Positions 41,192 to 50,228 of a DNA stretch of 64,000 nt are shown here, piece by piece. The notes beneath the pieces are model-generated. The model did not search any database, was not told where the DNA came from, and saw only the letters and a program-made list of their open reading frames with translations. Source of the stretch: Paenibacillus montanisoli. GTDB lineage: Bacteria; Bacillota; Bacilli; Paenibacillales; Paenibacillaceae. The stretch is from positions 124,001-188,000 of the forward strand of contig NZ_QLUW01000006.1 in assembly GCF_003268025.1 (NCBI RefSeq), given 5' to 3'. The position numbers were made by a program, and so were the translations under genes. The stretch's first letter is position 1. Each line of letters starts with the position of its first letter.

Positions 41192-42232
41192 ATGATGCAG
41201 GCACTGATTTATGAAGGCCCGAAAGAGATGAATATCCGCGAAGTCGAAACGCCGGTGGCAGGGGAAGACGACATCGTCATCAAGGTGGCTTTTACCGGCA
41301 TTTGCGGCTCGGAGCTGAGCGGATATCTCGGCAAAAACTCGCTCCGCAAGCCTCCAATGATCTTCGGTCACGAGTTCTCCGGCACGATCGCGTCGATGGG
41401 CAGCAAGGCGGAAGCGTCCGGAGCTTGGCAAATCGGCCAGCGCGTGACGGCGAATCCGCTCGTCACGTGCGGTCAGTGCGAGCGCTGCGCAAGCGGCAAG
41501 CAGCAGCTGTGCGTGTCGCGCAAGCTGCTTTCGGCGGCTCTGCCGGGCAGCAATGCGGAGTATGTGAAGGTGCCGGCTTCCTTCGTGTATGCGGTGCCGG
41601 ATTCGATGACCTTGCAGACGGCGGCTCTGACCGAGCCGACGGCATGTGCCGTTCGCGTTGCCGAGCTGGCTGCCGCGAAGCCAAACGATAAAGTGCTTAT
41701 CATCGGCATGGGTCCGATCGGCTTGCTGTCGCTGCAGGCCGTGCTTCAATATGGCGTCCGTGACGTCATTGTCGTAGACATGAACGAGGATCGTCTGGCG
41801 ATTGCGCGCCGGCTTGGCGCTGCGCATGCGATTTGTCCGGCCGGCGTTGACACGCTGGAGGAAGTGAAGCGGCTGACTGGCGGAAGCGGCGTGAATATTG
41901 CCATTGACGCCGTCGGCGGCAGCCTGACGCGCAAACAGTGCGTTCTGGCATGCACAGCTGGCGGCCGGGTTGTATTCACGGGTCTGCATGAGGAAGAATC
42001 CCCGCTGCCGATCAATATCGCGATCCGCAGCGAAGTAACGATGGTCGGCTCCTTCGCCTATTCGGCGGTTAACTTCGTCACGGCGCTGCAGTGGCTGGAG
42101 CAAGGACGCATTCGGCTTGACGAGGGCGTTGTCGAAGCGCCGCTGAGCGAAGGGGCGAAGTGGTTCGAGACGCTGCTCGGATCGGCGGGGAACGTGTCGA
42201 AGGTACTGCTGATTCCGGGAGGTGAACAGTAA
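41192..42232 (+). CDS. Zinc-dependent alcohol/sugar dehydrogenase (MDR family)
   Basis: A 346-residue medium-chain dehydrogenase. Catalytic zinc ligands are in GICGSE (Cys) and FGHEFSG (His-Glu); the structural zinc loop CGQCERCASGKQQLC has all four Cys. The NAD loop is IIGMGPIGLL. It resembles sorbitol/threonine dehydrogenases and L-idonate or gulonate-type dehydrogenases. ATG 41192 has AGGAG seven bases upstream. Its stop overlaps the cupin start by one base (TAATG). It likely works on the same sugar acid as the dehydratase. Confidence 0.9.
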   Translation: MMQALIYEGPKEMNIREVETPVAGEDDIVIKVAFTGICGSELSGYLGKNSLRKPPMIFGHEFSGTIASMGSKAEASGAWQIGQRVTANPLVTCGQCERCASGKQQLCVSRKLLSAALPGSNAEYVKVPASFVYAVPDSMTLQTAALTEPTACAVRVAELAAAKPNDKVLIIGMGPIGLLSLQAVLQYGVRDVIVVDMNEDRLAIARRLGAAHAICPAGVDTLEEVKRLTGGSGVNIAIDAVGGSLTRKQCVLACTAGGRVVFTGLHEEESPLPINIAIRSEVTMVGSFAYSAVNFVTALQWLEQGRIRLDEGVVEAPLSEGAKWFETLLGSAGNVSKVLLIPGGEQ

Positions 42233-42558
42233 TGCCGCGGTTTGAGGAATGGCACTCGCCGCTTGCCGGCATAAGCCGTAAAATTTTTCCGCCCGGCAAA
42301 TCGATCATGAGCATGATGATCAAGCTGGACGAGGGCGCGATTGGGCCTGCCCACTCGCATCCGCATGAGCAGCTCACTTTCGTGATCAGCGGCAAAATCG
42401 CGATGGTCATGAACGGCGAAACGACGATTGTCGGCGCAAGCGAACAAATCTATGTGCCTGGCGATGCGGTGCACGAGGTCAAAGCGCTCGAGGATACGGT
42501 GGTCATTGAGACGTTCACGCCGCTGCGCGAGGATTTGCTTGCAACAATCACGGATTAG
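42232..42558 (+). CDS. Single-domain cupin protein
   Basis: A 108-residue cupin. The first motif GPAHSHPHEQLTFVISG (His, His, Glu/Gln positions) and second motif VPGDAVHEVKAL (His) form a metal site. KduI-like and pectin-degradation cupins (RhmD/KdgF type) of this size convert linear uronates; KdgF catalyses ring opening of unsaturated uronates. The one-base TAATG overlap with the dehydrogenase shows tight coupling. A KdgF-like role is plausible but not certain. Confidence 0.83.
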   Translation: MPRFEEWHSPLAGISRKIFPPGKSIMSMMIKLDEGAIGPAHSHPHEQLTFVISGKIAMVMNGETTIVGASEQIYVPGDAVHEVKALEDTVVIETFTPLREDLLATITD

Positions 42559-42582
42559 CTCAGCTCAAAGGGGGACTTGCCT

Positions 42583-43605
42583 GTGACCGTCAAGGTGGAT
42601 ACCAATTGGACCTACAACGACATTCGGACCGTCGTCATGGAGAATGATCTGCTTCGCGTTATCGTCATGCCGGACTTAGGTGCGAAGGTGTGGCAAATCA
42701 CGTTCAAGCCGCTCGGCAAGGATCTGCTGTGGCATCACCCGCGGATGAAGCCGCGGCGGCTTGCGCTGCATACCGTTTACGACGATCACTTCTTCGGCGG
42801 TTGGGATGAGCTGTACCCGAACGATATCGCGGAAGCGATCGACGGCGAGATGTTCCCGGACCACGGGGAGATTTGGACGCTGCCGTGGCAGTATGCGCTG
42901 GAGCGTGCCGACGAAGAGGAAGCGACGCTGCACATGTGGGTGGAGACGCCGATCAGCGCCACTCGCCTAAGCAAGCGAATTACGCTTCGCGCCGGCGAGG
43001 CGAAGCTGCGCTTCGCGCATACGATCGCCAATCTCGGCCGCAAACCGCAGCCTTACTTGTGGAAGCTGCATGCGGCGATGGCGGCGGACGAGCATTCGCG
43101 CATCGATCTGCCTGCCCGCAATATGGAGGTGGAGGGCTTCGGCACGCCGCGTACGGGGCGTACCTCGTTCGCTTACCAGTGGCCATATGCGGAGGATGAC
43201 AGCGGCGCCGCGCATGATATGCGCTGGGCTCTGCCTCATTCGTCGGGCGTCAGCGAATTTCAGTACGCGACCGATATGCAGGCGGGTTGGTGCGCTTTGA
43301 CCCATACGCGGGAGGGCATCGGGTTTGGCCTCAGCTATGATAACGAAGTATTGCCGACATGCTGGCTGTTCGCTTCCTACGGCGGCTGGAGGGAGCTGCA
43401 GACGGTCGTACTGGAGCCGTGCACCGGTTATCCGGTCGGGCTGCAGGACGGCATCGAGCGCGGGACGCATCGGATTTTGCAGCCGGGGGAGACCGTGTCC
43501 TGCGCTGTGATCGCTACCGTATATGAAGGCTTGTCTGCCGTATCGCATATTGACGAAGACGGCGATGTGACGGGCACGGCAATCGAAACCGCTTCAGGGG
43601 AATAA
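42583..43605 (+). CDS. Galactose-mutarotase-like protein (DUF4432/DUF5107 type)
   Basis: A 340-residue beta-sandwich of the aldose-1-epimerase/galactose-mutarotase fold: ENDLLRVIVMPDLGAKVWQI at the start, FFGGWDELYP and DHGEIWTLPW in the first half with His and Glu/Asp at the likely active site, and GYPVGLQDG toward the end. Such proteins bind carbohydrates and may be epimerases or hydrolases. GTG 42583 is chosen since AAAGGGGG lies 8 bases upstream; TTG 42577 is too near. It is the last gene of the sugar-acid operon and is followed by a terminator. Confidence 0.8.
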   Translation: MTVKVDTNWTYNDIRTVVMENDLLRVIVMPDLGAKVWQITFKPLGKDLLWHHPRMKPRRLALHTVYDDHFFGGWDELYPNDIAEAIDGEMFPDHGEIWTLPWQYALERADEEEATLHMWVETPISATRLSKRITLRAGEAKLRFAHTIANLGRKPQPYLWKLHAAMAADEHSRIDLPARNMEVEGFGTPRTGRTSFAYQWPYAEDDSGAAHDMRWALPHSSGVSEFQYATDMQAGWCALTHTREGIGFGLSYDNEVLPTCWLFASYGGWRELQTVVLEPCTGYPVGLQDGIERGTHRILQPGETVSCAVIATVYEGLSAVSHIDEDGDVTGTAIETASGE

Positions 43606-43646
43606 GGACTCATGCTTTAGGAGCGTAATGCCTGAGCGTTTAAAGG

Positions 43647-43682
43647 AAGGGTCAGACCGTAGATGCGGTTTGATCCTTTTTT
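43647..43682 (+). terminator. Terminator of the sugar-acid operon
   Basis: AAGGGTCAGACCG-TAGATG-CGGTTTGATCCTTTTTT forms a 13-bp stem with two G-T pairs and a T-run. Confidence 0.85.
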
Positions 43683-43791
43683 GATTCGATTCGACAGACT
43701 TCTTCGAATGCGCCGCTTATACTGGGAATGATGCGCGGTTCGGATCAAAAATTGCGCTAAGGTTGAAAGCATAAGGAGGAACAAAGATAAA

Positions 43792-44202
43792 ATGAAGGAC
43801 ATGAATCATTACGGCGCGTTTATACAGGTAGCTGATGATTGCCCTGTCCGAGAGGCCGTCATACCGGTAGCTAAGAGCGATTCTAAGACTATTCCGGTTT
43901 TGCAATACGAGATGATAGCGAACCATCCTTACCTTTATACGCAAGAAGATGTGCTATTCGAAGTATTCGCTCGGCGGAATCATATACCGGAAGCGGAGCG
44001 GAAGGCTGCACGCGATCGGTTTTTCTCCAAAGGGCAGCCATGTCTCCGGACATCTTCATTGGGCAAGCGCTACGGTTGGGGCATTCACCATGATGAACAG
44101 GGCAAAGTGGCGTTATATGCCGTGGAGTCCGAAGAATATATGAATCTCATGAATGATAAAAGGATTAAACAATTCAAGGCAATGCGCACAAATCGGACAT
44201 AA
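43792..44202 (+). CDS. DUF6157-type uncharacterised protein
   Basis: A 136-residue small cytosolic protein. It contains ANHPYLYTQEDVLFEVF, KGQPCLRTSSLGKRYGWGIH and ALYAVESEEY, the conserved blocks of a widespread uncharacterised bacterial family (DUF6157 as I recall it). AAGGAGG lies about eleven bases before the ATG. No catalytic motif is evident and the function is unknown. It stands alone between terminators. Confidence 0.75.
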   Translation: MKDMNHYGAFIQVADDCPVREAVIPVAKSDSKTIPVLQYEMIANHPYLYTQEDVLFEVFARRNHIPEAERKAARDRFFSKGQPCLRTSSLGKRYGWGIHHDEQGKVALYAVESEEYMNLMNDKRIKQFKAMRTNRT

Positions 44203-44285
44203 GAAGTTTGGCCCATGTAACATTTCCGCGCTCCTCCCGTCTATAGAGGTGATGATCCGCCAATAGAGAGGAGCATGCTGTAATA

Positions 44286-46010
44286 ATGAAAATGAAAACA
44301 TGGAAGCATACCGCGTTATCGCTCGTAGCTGCAGGTCTAATTGTATCCGGCACCGGTCTCGGTCAGGCCGAATCCGCATCCGCACAGTCCAATCCAAATG
44401 CAAGCTATGACGCCCAAGCAACGCCAAGCGCGTGGAATAAAGTCCCTTATGCCAAGCCCGTTTGGACGGCCGACCTGGACAAGCTGACGATGGATAACAG
44501 TTATCAGCCCCCGGTCGTCACGATCGGCGGAGCCTTTTACCTCATTAAGGGCGGCGTGCTGCAAGCGCGCAGCCTGGATACCGGCAAGCTGCTCTGGTCG
44601 TTCGGCTCCAAGCTGCAGGCGGGATCGATTCAAGCGCTTGATAATCGCCTCTATATATCCGGGCAGGATGGAGCCGTCTATCAGCTGGACGCCAAGAAAG
44701 GCACCTCCAAACGCATCTACCAAGCGAACAAAAAGTCGGCGTTCGGCCAATTCAAGGTGGAAGGGAACACGCTCTATTACGCTTCATCACTGGGGCTGGC
44801 CGCCGTCAACCTTGCTTCGGGGCAAGAAAAATGGCGCAATACGGACGTCAACGGCATCCCGATGAAGGTCGGGAACAAGCTGCTTGTCCATGCGATGGAA
44901 TCCGGCGCAATCACCGTCACGACTACGTATGCCATTGACGAGGCAAACGGCAAGACGTTCTGGCGCCTTCCAGGCAGCCATTCGAATCTGCTCAAGATTG
45001 AAGGAGAGAAGCTGTATTTTGTCAACGATTGGCCGAAGAGCGATACGACCAAGTTTCTCGTGGATCTGGATATCGTCGATCTGAACTCGGGCCGCGTACT
45101 GGAGACGAAATCTTTCGTCCCGGTCAAGCAAGGGGAAGACCCGATGTACCAGTATGCCTCCAATTTTGCTATCGACGGTAACGATGTTTACGTAGGCACC
45201 AAAGACAATGAGGTCTTCAAATATAACCTCCATGCCGACCCGGCGGCCGTCAAAGCGGAGATCTTCCAAGATGACGGCGCTTGGATCGCCGGTCCCTATA
45301 ACGGCAAGCTGATTTATAAAAATCGTGATAATATCGGCCTGCATGCTCGCAAGCTCTTCGATAAGTCGTACGTCTACTTCCAAGGGCTGGACAATCCGGC
45401 CAGCCGGGTCGATTTGATCGGTTCCGGCCTCTATGTCGGGCAGACTGACGGCGAAATTTATGCGCTGAACGTAGCGACCGGCAAAGCGCTCTTCCGCTAC
45501 CAGACGGAAGCCCGTAGTTATGCGCCGTTCATAGTTGCAGGAAGCAAGCTGCTCGTGCAAGCGGAAGGGAAGCTCTACGCATTCGCGCTTCCGGCCGAGC
45601 TTCGCAAACCTGTCAGCAGCAACGGACCCGGCACAGGCGCATTCGTGAAAGCGCAGGCTAATCTCACCGTCAACGGAAAGGCAAAGGCATTCGAACCAAG
45701 CATGGTGACCGCAAACAACCGCATGCTGGTGCCGCTTCGCTTCCTGGTTAATGAAATCGGCGCCAAAACGGGCTACAACGCGCAAACGAAGCAGGTGACC
45801 GTCACGTACCGCGACCGCTCGTTCACGCTTACGGAAGGCGCTGCTTTTGCGCAGGCAACGGACGGAAGCGGGCAAACCCCGTTGACCTTCGCGCCAGTCG
45901 TGTTGAGCGGAAGCTTGTACGTACCCGTCAGCGATATCGGCAAGCTGCTTGGCATTCAGGTAGCTTGGAATGCCGGAACGCGAACGGTTGAAGTCAGCAC
46001 GACTTCATAA
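44286..46010 (+). CDS. Secreted PQQ-like beta-propeller with C-terminal copper-amine-oxidase-like domain
   Basis: A 574-residue exported protein. Residues 1-35 are a Sec signal peptide ending in SASAQS. Residues about 50-440 are a PQQ/pyrrolo-quinoline-quinone-type repeat propeller with recurring (L)DxxTGKxLW(S/R) turns (SLDTGKLLWS, NLASGQEKWR, EANGKTFWR, NVATGKALFR). The C-terminal 110 residues (LTVNGKAKAFEPSMVTANN..., RMLVPLRFLVNEIGA, LYVPVSDIGKLLG) are a copper amine oxidase N-terminal-type stalk domain, common in Paenibacillaceae surface proteins. Enzymatic PQQ residues are not seen, so a binding or structural extracellular role is more likely. AGAGGAGC serves as RBS. Confidence 0.85.
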   Translation: MKMKTWKHTALSLVAAGLIVSGTGLGQAESASAQSNPNASYDAQATPSAWNKVPYAKPVWTADLDKLTMDNSYQPPVVTIGGAFYLIKGGVLQARSLDTGKLLWSFGSKLQAGSIQALDNRLYISGQDGAVYQLDAKKGTSKRIYQANKKSAFGQFKVEGNTLYYASSLGLAAVNLASGQEKWRNTDVNGIPMKVGNKLLVHAMESGAITVTTTYAIDEANGKTFWRLPGSHSNLLKIEGEKLYFVNDWPKSDTTKFLVDLDIVDLNSGRVLETKSFVPVKQGEDPMYQYASNFAIDGNDVYVGTKDNEVFKYNLHADPAAVKAEIFQDDGAWIAGPYNGKLIYKNRDNIGLHARKLFDKSYVYFQGLDNPASRVDLIGSGLYVGQTDGEIYALNVATGKALFRYQTEARSYAPFIVAGSKLLVQAEGKLYAFALPAELRKPVSSNGPGTGAFVKAQANLTVNGKAKAFEPSMVTANNRMLVPLRFLVNEIGAKTGYNAQTKQVTVTYRDRSFTLTEGAAFAQATDGSGQTPLTFAPVVLSGSLYVPVSDIGKLLGIQVAWNAGTRTVEVSTTS

Positions 46011-46020
46011 GACGAACAGA

Positions 46021-46060
46021 AAAGCCGGATACAAGTCGTTGGACTCGTATCCGGCTTTTT
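46021..46060. terminator. Bidirectional terminator between propeller and iron permease genes
   Basis: AAAGCCGGATAC...GTATCCGGCTTTTT is a long stem with A and T runs at its ends; convergent genes lie on both sides. Confidence 0.85.
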
Positions 46061-47058
46061 CAAGCCTGTTTAGTTGACCGCATACGCCGTTCCCGCCTTA
46101 ACAGATAGACAAAGTAAGGCGCGCCGATCACGGCCGTCATGATGCCGGCCGGCACCTCCCTCGGAGCGATAATAATGCGGCCGAGGAAATCTCCCAGCAG
46201 CATCAGATCGGCTCCGATCAATGCGGCAAGCGGTATGAGCCGCTGATGACGCGGACCTGCGAGGCTTCTCGCGATGTGTGGCGCGAGCAGGCCGACGAAG
46301 CCGATCGCACCGACGGCGGAGACGCAAATCCCGGCAAGCGCCACGGCAAGCAGTATAAGCAAGAAGCGCTCGCGAAAGATGTTCAGTCCAAGTGAAGCGC
46401 CGGTCATATCATTGAACTGCAGTACGTTTAATTTAGAGAAGCTAAGCCATGCTGCCGGAAGCAGAATGACGATCCAAGGAAGCAGCGTCCACACGTCGTG
46501 CCAGTTTCTGCCCCAGAGACTGCCGGCAAGCCAAAGCAGCGCGAGGCTAATGTCTCTCGGATGCTTTACGATTAAATATTGCGTGCCGGCGCCAAAAGCG
46601 GCACCGATGGCGATACCGACTAATGCAAGGGTAGCCGGAGGAAGCGTCAGCCTGCGGGTTAGCAGAAGCAGCAGAGCGAATGCGAGAAAGGCCCCGGCGA
46701 GCGCCGCAAGGGGAAGCCAATAGCTTGGTGACGCGGGAAATAGGAAGAGAACGGCGGCTGCCAAAAAACCCGCCCCTTTAGTCAGCCCGATTACATCCGG
46801 GCTCGCTAATGGATTGCGCAGCACGCTTTGCAGAATGACTCCGCCTACCGAGAGCCCGATACCCGCCAATATGGCGACTGCGACGCGCGGCATACGAAGC
46901 TCATGAACGATAAAAAAGGATTTGTTGGGCTGCGTTTGAAGCGTCAGCCAAATCTCTTTGAACGGTACCGAGACTGCCCCGACTCTTATCGACACGACCG
47001 ATAGGATAATCATAAGCAGGAACGCTGCAAGAAGAGAGATCGCGTTCTTGTTCATCAT
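46060..47058 (-). CDS. Iron-siderophore ABC permease (FecCD family), second subunit
   Basis: A 332-residue membrane protein with about nine to ten hydrophobic helices of the BtuC/FecCD family. VGGVILQSVLRNPLASPDVIG and GLLAPHIARSLAG are the family's signature loops. Its ATG overlaps the stop of the preceding permease by 4 bases (ATGA), so the two subunits are coupled. With 47055-48077 it forms the heterodimeric channel for the binding protein 48083-49054. No ATPase gene is nearby, as in the B. subtilis feu system, whose ATPase is encoded elsewhere. Confidence 0.92.
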   Translation of the reverse strand: MMNKNAISLLAAFLLMIILSVVSIRVGAVSVPFKEIWLTLQTQPNKSFFIVHELRMPRVAVAILAGIGLSVGGVILQSVLRNPLASPDVIGLTKGAGFLAAAVLFLFPASPSYWLPLAALAGAFLAFALLLLLTRRLTLPPATLALVGIAIGAAFGAGTQYLIVKHPRDISLALLWLAGSLWGRNWHDVWTLLPWIVILLPAAWLSFSKLNVLQFNDMTGASLGLNIFRERFLLILLAVALAGICVSAVGAIGFVGLLAPHIARSLAGPRHQRLIPLAALIGADLMLLGDFLGRIIIAPREVPAGIMTAVIGAPYFVYLLRRERRMRSTKQA

Positions 47059-48077
47059 GCGGCAGCACCTCCGTTCCGTCTTGCCAAGTAGATGAAGAAC
47101 GCGGCTCCGATTGCGGAGGTCAGCAGGCCTACAGGCGATTCATAAGGGAAAGCGATGAACCGGCTGACAAAGTCGGCGTAAACCAGCAGCACGCCTCCTA
47201 GGAGTCCCGTCAGCGGCAGCAGCACGGTAAGCCTGCCGCCGACCAATGATCGGGCGATATGCGGCACGATCAGACATACGAATCCGATTGGCCCGCACAG
47301 AGCAACCGCAGATCCGGCCAGGAGAAGAACAAGCAGCATGCCGACGATACGGATGACCGACAGCCTTCCGCCGATGCCGATCGAAATCTCCTCATCCACC
47401 TGCAGCAGTTTAAAGGAAGGAAGCATGAAGAATGCCAAAATCAGGCCTGCGGCGAAGAAGGGAAGAAGGAGCTGAACATCCTTCCAGGCAGCCTGGCTGA
47501 CTGAACCGACAAGCCAGAAAATCATGCTGTCCGTCGTTTCCTGATTCAGGATGATGAGTCCCTCGGTTAACGCAGACAGAAGGAAATGGATCGTAATGCC
47601 GGCCAGAGCCATGCGAACGTAGCTGTTGCGGCTCGTTCCGGCAAGCGAGAGCACAAGCGCCGCGCCGCCTGCAGCTCCGAAGAAGGCGAATGCGACGGTA
47701 CTCATCATCGATAAATCGGCGAAGGCAACCAAGCCGAATACGACCGCGAATGCGGCTCCCGCGTTGATTCCTAGAATATGCGGCGAAGCGAGCGGATTTT
47801 TGACAAGCAGCTGCGTCAGCAGGCCAGCCAAAGCAAGCTGCACCCCGACCATGCATGCCAGCAGCGCGCGAGGCAGGCGCAGCGTCTGAATATACAGGGA
47901 AGTCTTATCATGGGTACGATAAGAAACGGCATCCCACAGCGCCCCCCATGAAACCGGCGCTTGTCCCCATTTTAAGCTGCACAGAATACCAATAGCGAGA
48001 AGAGCAACCAGAACGGAAAAAAGGAAGAGCAGGAACCGCGGACGGTTCTGCTTTCCCTTATGCGATGAGGAAATCAT
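47055..48077 (-). CDS. Iron-siderophore ABC permease (FecCD family), first subunit
   Basis: A 340-residue permease of the FecCD family. LAGLLTQLLVKNPLASPHILG and CLIVPHIARSLVGG are the signature loops. It starts 6 bases after the binding-protein stop and overlaps the next permease by 4 bases, so it is the middle gene of a leftward operon. It carries Fe(III)-siderophore across the membrane. A charged N-terminal MISSSHKGKQNRPR is cytoplasmic. Confidence 0.92.
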   Translation of the reverse strand: MISSSHKGKQNRPRFLLFLFSVLVALLAIGILCSLKWGQAPVSWGALWDAVSYRTHDKTSLYIQTLRLPRALLACMVGVQLALAGLLTQLLVKNPLASPHILGINAGAAFAVVFGLVAFADLSMMSTVAFAFFGAAGGAALVLSLAGTSRNSYVRMALAGITIHFLLSALTEGLIILNQETTDSMIFWLVGSVSQAAWKDVQLLLPFFAAGLILAFFMLPSFKLLQVDEEISIGIGGRLSVIRIVGMLLVLLLAGSAVALCGPIGFVCLIVPHIARSLVGGRLTVLLPLTGLLGGVLLVYADFVSRFIAFPYESPVGLLTSAIGAAFFIYLARRNGGAAA

Positions 48078-48082
48078 AGCGT

Positions 48083-49054
48083 TTACTTCCCAAGGCTGTT
48101 TACGATATCCGACGCCATTTTCTCGGATCCGATCAGCCCGCGTGCGAGCGACCAGTCGCGGCGTTCAACCGTAAATACTTTCTTGTTCGCCACAGCATCG
48201 ATCTTGTTCCACAGCGAGTTTGCTTCCCACTGATTGACGATTGTTTCCTTCTCGGTCGGCATCAAGAACAGCACCTGAGGGTTTGTTTCCACAAGCTGCT
48301 CCAGTGTCAGCTGCGGATACGAGTTCTCATCTTTAACCGGATCGGTGAAGCCGAGCTTGGCCAGGAATGAACCTGTGTACGCGTGATCCGAATGGGCGAA
48401 GAAGCCTTTCGGATTGACGACAGCGGGCAGCACTTTCAAATCCGTGCTTTGGAGCTTGCTTTTCGCATCGGCGATTTTCGCTTCGTGTTCTTCAAGGCGC
48501 TTCTGCCCTTCGGCTTTTTTGCCGACGGCTTTGGCGATGATCATATAGTTCTTGAGCATTTGCTCGTAATCGGCTTGATAATCGTCAAGCACGAGAAGCG
48601 GGGCGATGCCTTTCAGCTGCTCCATGACCTCCTTATGCTTGACCAGGTCGACGATAATCAGATCGGGCTGCAGCGAGCTGATAACTTCAATGTTCGGCTC
48701 GTAGCGGGAACCGACGGACGTATAATTCGTCAGTTTGCTTTTGACTTCATCCATGAACAAAGCGGGATCGTCGTCATCGGCGGCGCCAACGGGCTGAACC
48801 CCCAATGTGGCAAGCGCGTCAGCGAAGCTGAATTCCATCGTTATGATGCGCTCAGGCCTCTTGGTCAGCGTGACCGTGCCAGTCGCATCTTCCACCGTAA
48901 TCGACCCGTCGGCGGATTTCGAAGTCTCGGTGCCGGTATTGGCAGCCGGCGTTTCAGCTTGGTTGTTGCTCCCGGTTTGTCCGCAAGCGGTAACAAGCAG
49001 CAAAAGCAAAATGAGTGCGGTAAAGCTGTTAAGTCTTTTCATAAATCGGGGCAT
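48083..49054 (-). CDS. Iron-siderophore ABC substrate-binding lipoprotein
   Basis: A 323-residue lipoprotein of the FecB/FhuD family. The signal peptide ends in LVTAC (Cys near residue 24). The mature part starts with a Thr/Asn/Glu-rich linker and then ITVEDATGTVTLTKRPERIIT, followed by EFSFADALATLGVQPVGA, typical of the family. GGAGG is 7 bases before ATG 49054. A Fur box overlaps the leader just upstream, so iron starvation induces the operon. The siderophore type (catecholate or hydroxamate) is not evident. Confidence 0.92.
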   Translation of the reverse strand: MPRFMKRLNSFTALILLLLLVTACGQTGSNNQAETPAANTGTETSKSADGSITVEDATGTVTLTKRPERIITMEFSFADALATLGVQPVGAADDDDPALFMDEVKSKLTNYTSVGSRYEPNIEVISSLQPDLIIVDLVKHKEVMEQLKGIAPLLVLDDYQADYEQMLKNYMIIAKAVGKKAEGQKRLEEHEAKIADAKSKLQSTDLKVLPAVVNPKGFFAHSDHAYTGSFLAKLGFTDPVKDENSYPQLTLEQLVETNPQVLFLMPTEKETIVNQWEANSLWNKIDAVANKKVFTVERRDWSLARGLIGSEKMASDIVNSLGK

Positions 49055-49068
49055 TTCCGAATCCTCCT

Positions 49069-49087
49069 GAAAATGATAATTATTCTC
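49069..49087. promoter_or_regulatory. Fur box upstream of the siderophore importer
   Basis: GAAAATGATAATTATTCTC contains the 7-1-7 pattern TGATAAT-T-ATTCTCA (49074-49088), one mismatch from the Bacillus Fur consensus. It is 15 bases from the binding-protein start. Confidence 0.8.
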
Positions 49088-49165
49088 ACCTGAATGAATT
49101 GTAGCTAACCGGCGCTCAGAAGGACATGTCTAAAATTCAGAAGTTGTTTGTTATATTTTTAGATT

Positions 49166-49978
49166 TTACCTGTCCAGCAGCGTTTGCTGGAAGGCTGTCG
49201 GGGAGAATCCGGTTTCCTGTTTGAATACTCTGCTGAAGTGAAAATAGTCCGTAAACCCTGAGAGACCCGCAATTTCCTTGGCGGATTGGCCGGTTTCCCG
49301 GAACATCTGCTTTGCCTTCTCGATTCTTATCGAGCGTAAGTATGCGGTCATCGTCCGACCGGTCGCCTGTTTGAATAACACGGTATAATGGCCGGCACTC
49401 ATTCCCGCCCGGCGTGCAAGCATAGGAAGCGTTAATTTCAGCATATAGTGCTCGTTGATATAGGAAATCGATTCTTCGATGGCGTGGGAAGAATTCACAT
49501 CGGGCGTACGGATGTGAGATTCGTATATGAATATAAACAAAATCCGCTCGAGCATCATACGCTTGCGGCATATTTGGGCCGCTTCTTCCTCCCCCGAAAA
49601 GGTTTGGACGGATTCCAATTGATTCGTTCTCAGAAGTTCGTCCAGCATGTAGTGGATTTTGATTTCGCTGATGGTAGTTAAAAGACCATGGAGATCCCAA
49701 TGTCGGCCATCCGGAAGGATCCGATAGTAGATGACGGTGTATTCGGCTTGCTTCGTATTCGGTACCTGAACGACATAAGGGCCTCGATCTGCATGACCGG
49801 CATAGCCTTGCGTGCAAACGAAGGACTCCGGGCTGTGACCGGATGAAATTTTGATATGGCCGCGGCGCACAACAATTAGGACGTGGCAGTGCTCGGGCGG
49901 CGCGACGATTTGCGATTCGCGGGATGATCGAATAGAGTCCAGATTTGGAATGCTTTCGGAAAATTGTTTGAAATACAT
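49166..49978 (-). CDS. AraC-family regulator of the siderophore operon (Btr-like)
   Basis: A 270-residue regulator: an N-terminal cupin-like sensor (about 1-150) and a C-terminal AraC HTH pair (LTLPMLARRAGMSAGHYTVLF; QSAKEIAGLSGFTDYFHFSRVF). It lies directly upstream of the FecB-type gene, in the same direction, 111 bases away, like Btr upstream of feuABC in B. subtilis. Btr itself carries a fused binding-protein domain that is absent here. It likely activates uptake when siderophore is present. It has its own promoter region upstream of 49978. Confidence 0.88.
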   Translation of the reverse strand: MYFKQFSESIPNLDSIRSSRESQIVAPPEHCHVLIVVRRGHIKISSGHSPESFVCTQGYAGHADRGPYVVQVPNTKQAEYTVIYYRILPDGRHWDLHGLLTTISEIKIHYMLDELLRTNQLESVQTFSGEEEAAQICRKRMMLERILFIFIYESHIRTPDVNSSHAIEESISYINEHYMLKLTLPMLARRAGMSAGHYTVLFKQATGRTMTAYLRSIRIEKAKQMFRETGQSAKEIAGLSGFTDYFHFSRVFKQETGFSPTAFQQTLLDR

Positions 49979-50034
49979 GGAGGTGTTTCCTTTCCGGCTA
50001 CTTTCTATGCATCATAACGCAGAGCGGGATTTTT

Positions 50035-50223
50035 ATGAATGTCATGATCTGGAATCCGGAAGATGCCGAAGTGACAATGATGATTCTGATCCGCGGCGAT
50101 GCGTGGAACGCGCCCGCATGTAGAAATGACAAAAATAGCTGGCCTTACGAGATTGAGCACCAGCTGGCCCAGTGCTACGATAGCATCAGGTTATTCGGAA
50201 ACAAGCTGAATAGAGGGGGCTGA
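50035..50223 (+). CDS. Possible small protein, 62 residues, no known homologue recognised
   Basis: An open frame beginning MNVMIWNPEDAEVTMMILIRG and ending five bases before the MDR gene start. No clear RBS is seen (only AGAGCGGG upstream). Composition looks protein-like (acidic, Trp and Cys present), but no domain is visible. It could be a remnant or chance frame. It lies in the 250-base gap between the AraC and MDR genes. Confidence 0.25.
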   Translation: MNVMIWNPEDAEVTMMILIRGDAWNAPACRNDKNSWPYEIEHQLAQCYDSIRLFGNKLNRGG

Positions 50224-50228
50224 CGGGC

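Noticed and set aside
49137..49817. 226-codon leftward frame within the AraC regulator
   Set aside because: It overlaps the AraC frame, which has clear HTH motifs; Arg/Ser-rich shadow.
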